Origin: Chrysemys picta bellii
Taxonomy: Eukaryota > Chordata > Testudines > Emydidae
DNA: 64,000 nt
Direction: 5' to 3'
NCBI RefSeq assembly: GCF_011386835.1
Contig: NC_088800.1
Coordinates: forward strand, 84,322,981-84,386,980
Notes under the pieces: model-generated
What the model saw: the letters and a program-made list of their open reading frames with translations, nothing else
The model's database searches: none
Told to the model about the DNA's origin: nothing
Position numbers and translations under genes: made by a program
Shown: piece by piece, positions 59,776 through 64,000 of the stretch
Layout: every line of letters starts with the position of its first letter
Numbering within the stretch: position 1 is the first letter of the stretch

Positions 59776-62557
59776 CAGGATGTGGTCTCTGCTACTCAAG
59801 TGGCTTTAGTGAAGGGTGAACCTGATCTTACAAGCCTTATTCATGTCAAAAGTCTCATTAAAGACAATGGGGTTACTCTAAGGTTTAATCTGGAGAGTTA
59901 AATGGACATCACACGCCACGATCGCTAGAACCAAAGGCTGTTGTGGGTCACACTTCTTCAAGCAAGTGTCACATGTTAGGAGAAAAATCAAGGTCCCCCT
60001 CCTCCCCCCCAGTACATTAGCAAATGGTTGCAGGGAGGTTGGAATGCAGGTAATTCAAATGCTCATTGCTGTACATTGGTGAAGTCCTCTTACTTATCCT
60101 ATGAGAAAGTTTTTGGGCCTAGCCCAGAAAAGCAGGGAAAGATGTTACTAATCTCTCATCTTACGTGACACACATGCTGAACTAATCAAGAGGAAGGTTT
60201 GGAAGGTTTTCAAATAAAAGAGGGTGCAGAGTATATTTTAGTTCTGCTAACCCTGGGGCTGCAATACCTTTCACACCCATAAACTGCAGGTGCTCTGGTG
60301 ATTGTAGGCACTTGTCTGTGCTGCCTTCACTAGCATTAGTATTGTACCTAGTAGCCATGTGTAACCCAATCCACGGTAGCCCCTCTCTGCTGGCTAGTTT
60401 AGAGACAAAAGCTTCTTTGAGGCGAAGATCCACTCATACAATGACAACAGGCATCTGGTGCTTATAGAGCAGACATTCCCACATGGTATATGATCTTCGT
60501 GAACCACATGGCCCAATCCCCTTACAAAGAATCGAGGTTAATATGTTGCACTTCATAACCTTTCTGGCGGAAAAAGCCAACCCCTTGTTTTAGAAGTGGG
60601 CCCAAGCCGGACTCTGTCAGGCAAACCTCTCTGAACCCTGGTGCGTCTGATACAAAAGGAGCCTACATCCAAACCACCACTGATTTTAGGCTTTCAGAAC
60701 CAAACCTAACCCTGTTTGTCCAGGACTGAGATGGGGCAGAACCAAAACCTTTTACCCAAACACTCTCCTTGCCCAAACTTGGGGAGTTCTGATTAAATGG
60801 ACCCGAATTCCAAATGAGCCCAGGTGCCGGCTTTACAAAGCCAAGCCCAACTAATAAGGTTTGGCAAAATCATCCTGCACCCTTGGCCCATCCTCCCTTT
60901 ACTCCCAACACTGTGGCCTCATGCACTTACATGTAGTGCGATACCAGAAAGGTTCCCAATACAGGGTTTGATCCCACGGATCCCACTTGAGAACCATGCA
61001 GTGGGGGGTGATGGGAGGGGAGTTGGCTCTTTTCCTTATGAAGGGGTCTGCAGAATGAAAGCACTAAAGAGCCACATCGCTAGCTGAGTCCACAGCCTAG
61101 CATGCATCTCAGAAAGGCTCTAAAGCCTTCCCCAGATGCCAGCCTAACTAAGGGGAGTTCCATCCAGGACAGCCATGGGAGATACCATAGAGCAGGGTTC
61201 TGGAAATCCCCTGGAGCTGCTGCAGGGAGCTCACTAACAGGCACATTTGATCAACAAGACTTTGAGAAATGCAACTCCCAGAATGACCTACAGGAAACAC
61301 CACCCCTTCGCCAAGGGGGAGCAGGTATGTGCACTGAGCTCTTGGAAGAAGTATGCACAGTAGGGTCTTGTATTGTAGTGGACAACAAGGAATGAAGATG
61401 TTGTAGAACAAATCCCCAAGGCCTGCGTAGTTACTGGGGACTTGGTGCTCTAGTACAGGCTTACCATGCCATCTCAGTGACAAGAGCTCTCTTTAGTGGT
61501 CTTCTAATCTTCTTCAGAGCACCCCACTGCGGCCCCCAGCCCCAGCACGCTGGGTGAGCAGCGTGGCCCCAGCCAGGACAGAGCACTGGGAACTGCAGTA
61601 GGGGGACTGGGAACGGAGCATGAGCAGGGCCATGCCCGGCTGTTTGGGGAGGCACAGCCTCCCCCAGCCTAGGATACCTTCTGCCCATCGTGACCTTCCC
61701 TGCCCAAGATGACTACATGTAATCGTGGCCTTTCAAGATTTTGTATCTAGGCAAGTATACCAGCTCTGTCCACCCTGAAAGCAGTGCCATGTCCAAACAC
61801 GATCATTTTACTGGGCCCATCTGATTTTCCTTCTGCAAAAGGCACTTTCAAATCAGGGGCAACTGCCCCTGAGTGAACTCAGTAAATCCTACCAATGAGA
61901 GATGCTGCCTGACTCACATAGAGAAAATTAGCTGAATAAGATTAACATTGATCCTAAATTTTGCACCAACACCCACTGGAGGAATGTCCTAGAATGTCTT
62001 GAAGAATAAGCCCAGATCTGCACAGATCCATCAGTGTAACATTTCTCAATATTTATTCCACCCCTTCAGACAAGAAAACTCAGCAGATGAAAGCTGCTTC
62101 TATCTGCTGGCAACAGACTAATACTGATGACATATGTCTCCTCTTATGGGTCCCACTCATCAACGGATTCACCTTCTGGGTAAGTCTATAACTTTTTAAT
62201 CCCAGGAATAGGTTTTGGAACCACACCTGGGACATAAAATCCAACACCCATGCTCTGTATGGAATAGTCTTTCCAGTGGACCAGGAGAACTGGATTATTA
62301 AATTACCTGGTTCCGGGTTAGGATGCACCAATACAGTGTTGGCACCTCTTTCATGCTGCTTTATTGTTCTCCAGAAGCTAAGCTTTCGGGTTGTTGGTTT
62401 TTAAAAGCCGCTGTGATTGCTGAAAGCCTGGAAAATGGGAACCAAGTGCAACTGGTGCAAGTGCTGTCTGCAAAACCCAAACCAGTAGCTCGGAGAGGTG
62501 TGACCTGCCCCATTCCTCTCAGTGGGTGTGAGCTCAGATGCCCAGTGTAAAACGTGA
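59776..62557. other. Flanking DNA, no gene seen
   Basis: A module-like piece lies at 59820-59895 ('cctgatcttacaagcctta', 'aagacaatggggttactc'). The piece at 61140-61330 ('gcaactcccagaatgaccta') may be an unclassified repeat. No exon is recognised. Confidence 0.35.
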
Positions 62558-62783
62558 AGGGTACCTGTACACTGCAATAAGAGACACTTAGCAGGGCCGC
62601 AGCGGGCCTGGGTCAGTTGACTCAGGCTTACAGGGCTATACAATTGCAGTGTAGACATTTGGGTTCAGGGTTAAGCCTGGGCTCTGAGATCTTGCTGGTG
62701 GGGTGGGCCTCAGGGCTTGGGCACAGGCTGAGCCCAAACATTAACACTGCTGCAGGATTTTGATTGCTGTGCAGATCTACCCT
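62558..62783. mobile_element. MITE with CTACACTGCAA-type ends
   Basis: The left end AGGGTACCTGTACACTGCAA and the right end TTGCTGTGCAGATCTACCCT are inverted copies with a few differences. The interior is partly palindromic ('gcagtgtagacatttgggtt'). The flanks AAACGTGA (62550-62557) and CAATGTCA (62784-62791) match at 5 of 8 bases, compatible with a worn hAT-type duplication. It recalls a palindromic repeat that is abundant in turtles. Confidence 0.7.
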
Positions 62784-63499
62784 CAATGTCAACACTGTTA
62801 ACTCCTTCACTACTACCGCAGCACGTCGGAAAGGAGAAGGAGCGTCAGGGGCGCGGCTACAGGCAGCCTGCGCAGACTGGTCAGCTACCAAGTTGCAGTC
62901 AGGAGACGATTAGTGGGGTCAGGGTCGAGCCATGTCAGGATACCAGGAAGTCAGGGTCAGGCGCCAGGTTACAGGCAGCAGAGTCCAGGATGAACTGAAA
63001 TCAGAAGTCAAAGTCCAGGGGCCACAGCAAAGTGAGGTCTGGAGCAGAAGCAAAGGGACGGTCTACATCATTGCTCAGACAGCTCCCTACGCTGGCTTCC
63101 TCGTTTATATACCAGCATGAGCCAATCAGCGGGCTGCGAGGGGCTGCCACTCATGGGCTGCTGGGCGGTACTTCCTGTAGTGTCTAGCTTCCTATGGTCC
63201 TCCAGCAGCAACCCAGACTAAGCGTCCAATAGCAACCTGGAAGCATCAGCAGCCAGCTACCCCTATAGTCCCAGGTTCTTGTCCCGCAGCCCCTTACAGA
63301 GAGGTGAAGATCACACAACCTACTATGAGTGGCCGCTCATTGTGGCAGCTGGGGCTTGGGAAAGCAACTCTATTCCCCCCGACCCCCACAAAGGAAGAAG
63401 AAAGCTGAGCTCAACAAGGCCTCTGAGAGTCCCCAAGGGAAAGCCAAGCTCCAGGGGGGCAGACAAGCTTAAGTGAGAGGAAGTCACGCTGTGGGGGCC
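62784..63499. repeat. GTCAGGG-rich repeat
   Basis: Between about 62900 and 63060 short words such as GTCAGGGTC, CAGGAAGTCAGGGTCAGG and TCAGAAGTCAAAGTC recur irregularly, like a decayed minisatellite. To the right, 'tttatataccagcatgagcc' and 'aatcagcgggctgcgagggg' complete a pattern that I recall from turtle repeats. Ends are approximate. Confidence 0.4.
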
Positions 63500-63730
63500 C
63501 AGCATAGCCCATAGCTGTATTCACATGCACACAGTCTTGAGCTAGTGTGGGTACCAGCAGCAGTGCAGCTGGGCTGAGTACGTACCCCCCCAGTTCTAGG
63601 CGGGCTTGTACGTGGTATGGCTCAGGCGTGCCTCTGCTGCTGTTACAGTGCTCTGTATACTTGCACTAGTGCGAATGTGTGGACACGAGCAGGGGAATCA
63701 CAGCCCTAGCTCAGAGTATAGACATAGCTA
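63500..63730. mobile_element. Possible MITE fragment
   Basis: The right end 'ccctagctcagagtatagac' and inner 'gtgtggacacgagcagggga' recall turtle MITEs ending in TAGCTCRAGTGTAGACATACC. A matching left end was not found, so the border and class are uncertain. Confidence 0.35.
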
Positions 63731-64000
63731 TTGAGGGGAAGCTGAGCCCAAGGAACTCACTCCGCTGCGGGCGGAGCTTGGCCGAGTACCGCTACCTTTC
63801 TTCTCTCCAGTTTTACCCCTGCCAGGGCATTCTTTTTCCCCCTCAGTCATTCCTGTGGGCACTTACTGTGGGTACAGCTCCTTGTAGAAGTCTACTTGTC
63901 TTGCTGTCTTCTGGCTCCTGTGAGCAGACTGTCCTCCGAAGCAAACTAAACGTCTGTGGAGTGGCTGGCTCAGAATAATGCCCTCTTCTTTTCATCTCGC
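63731..64000. other. Flanking DNA, no gene seen
   Basis: The window ends in unclassified sequence. The 99-codon frame at 63679-63978 has no recognisable domain. Confidence 0.35.

Overview
This is vertebrate nuclear DNA, almost certainly from a turtle or another archosauromorph reptile. The repeats point that way: CR1-clade LINE fragments with a reptile/bird-type 3' tail, many MIR/CORE-SINE copies, several short hAT-like elements with AGGGTGACCAGA-type or CTACACTGCAA-type ends, and a rare GC-rich CpG island in otherwise AT-leaning sequence. There are no operons, ribosome binding sites or other prokaryotic features. Species assignment and repeat family names rest on memory of reptile repeats, not on a search.

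Only one protein-coding exon can be supported: exon 1 of a heparan sulfate glucosamine 3-O-sulfotransferase on the minus strand (15055-15410). It ends at a clean GT splice donor and lies in a CpG island (about 14740-16110). Its closest match from memory is HS3ST6. Everything to its left (1-15054) would be intron 1, because no exon 2 encoding the rest of the sulfotransferase domain is visible. Everything to its right (16110-64000) is upstream flanking DNA with no further exon that I can recognise.

Layout. 1-13840: intron, mostly AT-rich and repeat-poor, with one hAT-like MITE (1818-1940), two MIRs and one mid-size dispersed repeat (about 6945-7195). 13845-14998: a degenerate minisatellite that becomes GC-rich and then a regular 40-41 bp tandem array, ending about 55 bp from the splice donor. 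16239-23660: a second MITE, a 1.1 kb LTR-like dispersed element and a cluster of MIRs. 23660-32030: three CR1-clade LINE remnants, a third MITE and microsatellites. 32030-45890: mostly unannotatable, with a 278 bp hAT-like element (37468-37745) carrying a 31 bp tandem repeat and a dispersed repeat at 42180-42870. 45891-49141: a large, nearly perfect inverted repeat (arms about 660 bp, spacer about 1.9 kb) whose spacer holds a second, smaller tail-to-tail pair of CR1 ends. 49142-64000: scattered MIRs, CR1 tails and MITE-like elements.

The observations most worth a second look are the 45.9-49.1 kb inverted duplication, the two CR1 copies that lost the reverse transcriptase core and resume at essentially the same codon, the target-site duplications that define three hAT-like elements, the graded minisatellite beside the splice donor, and a short palindromic module that recurs at ten or more sites. 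I found no evidence of a new protein-based system.
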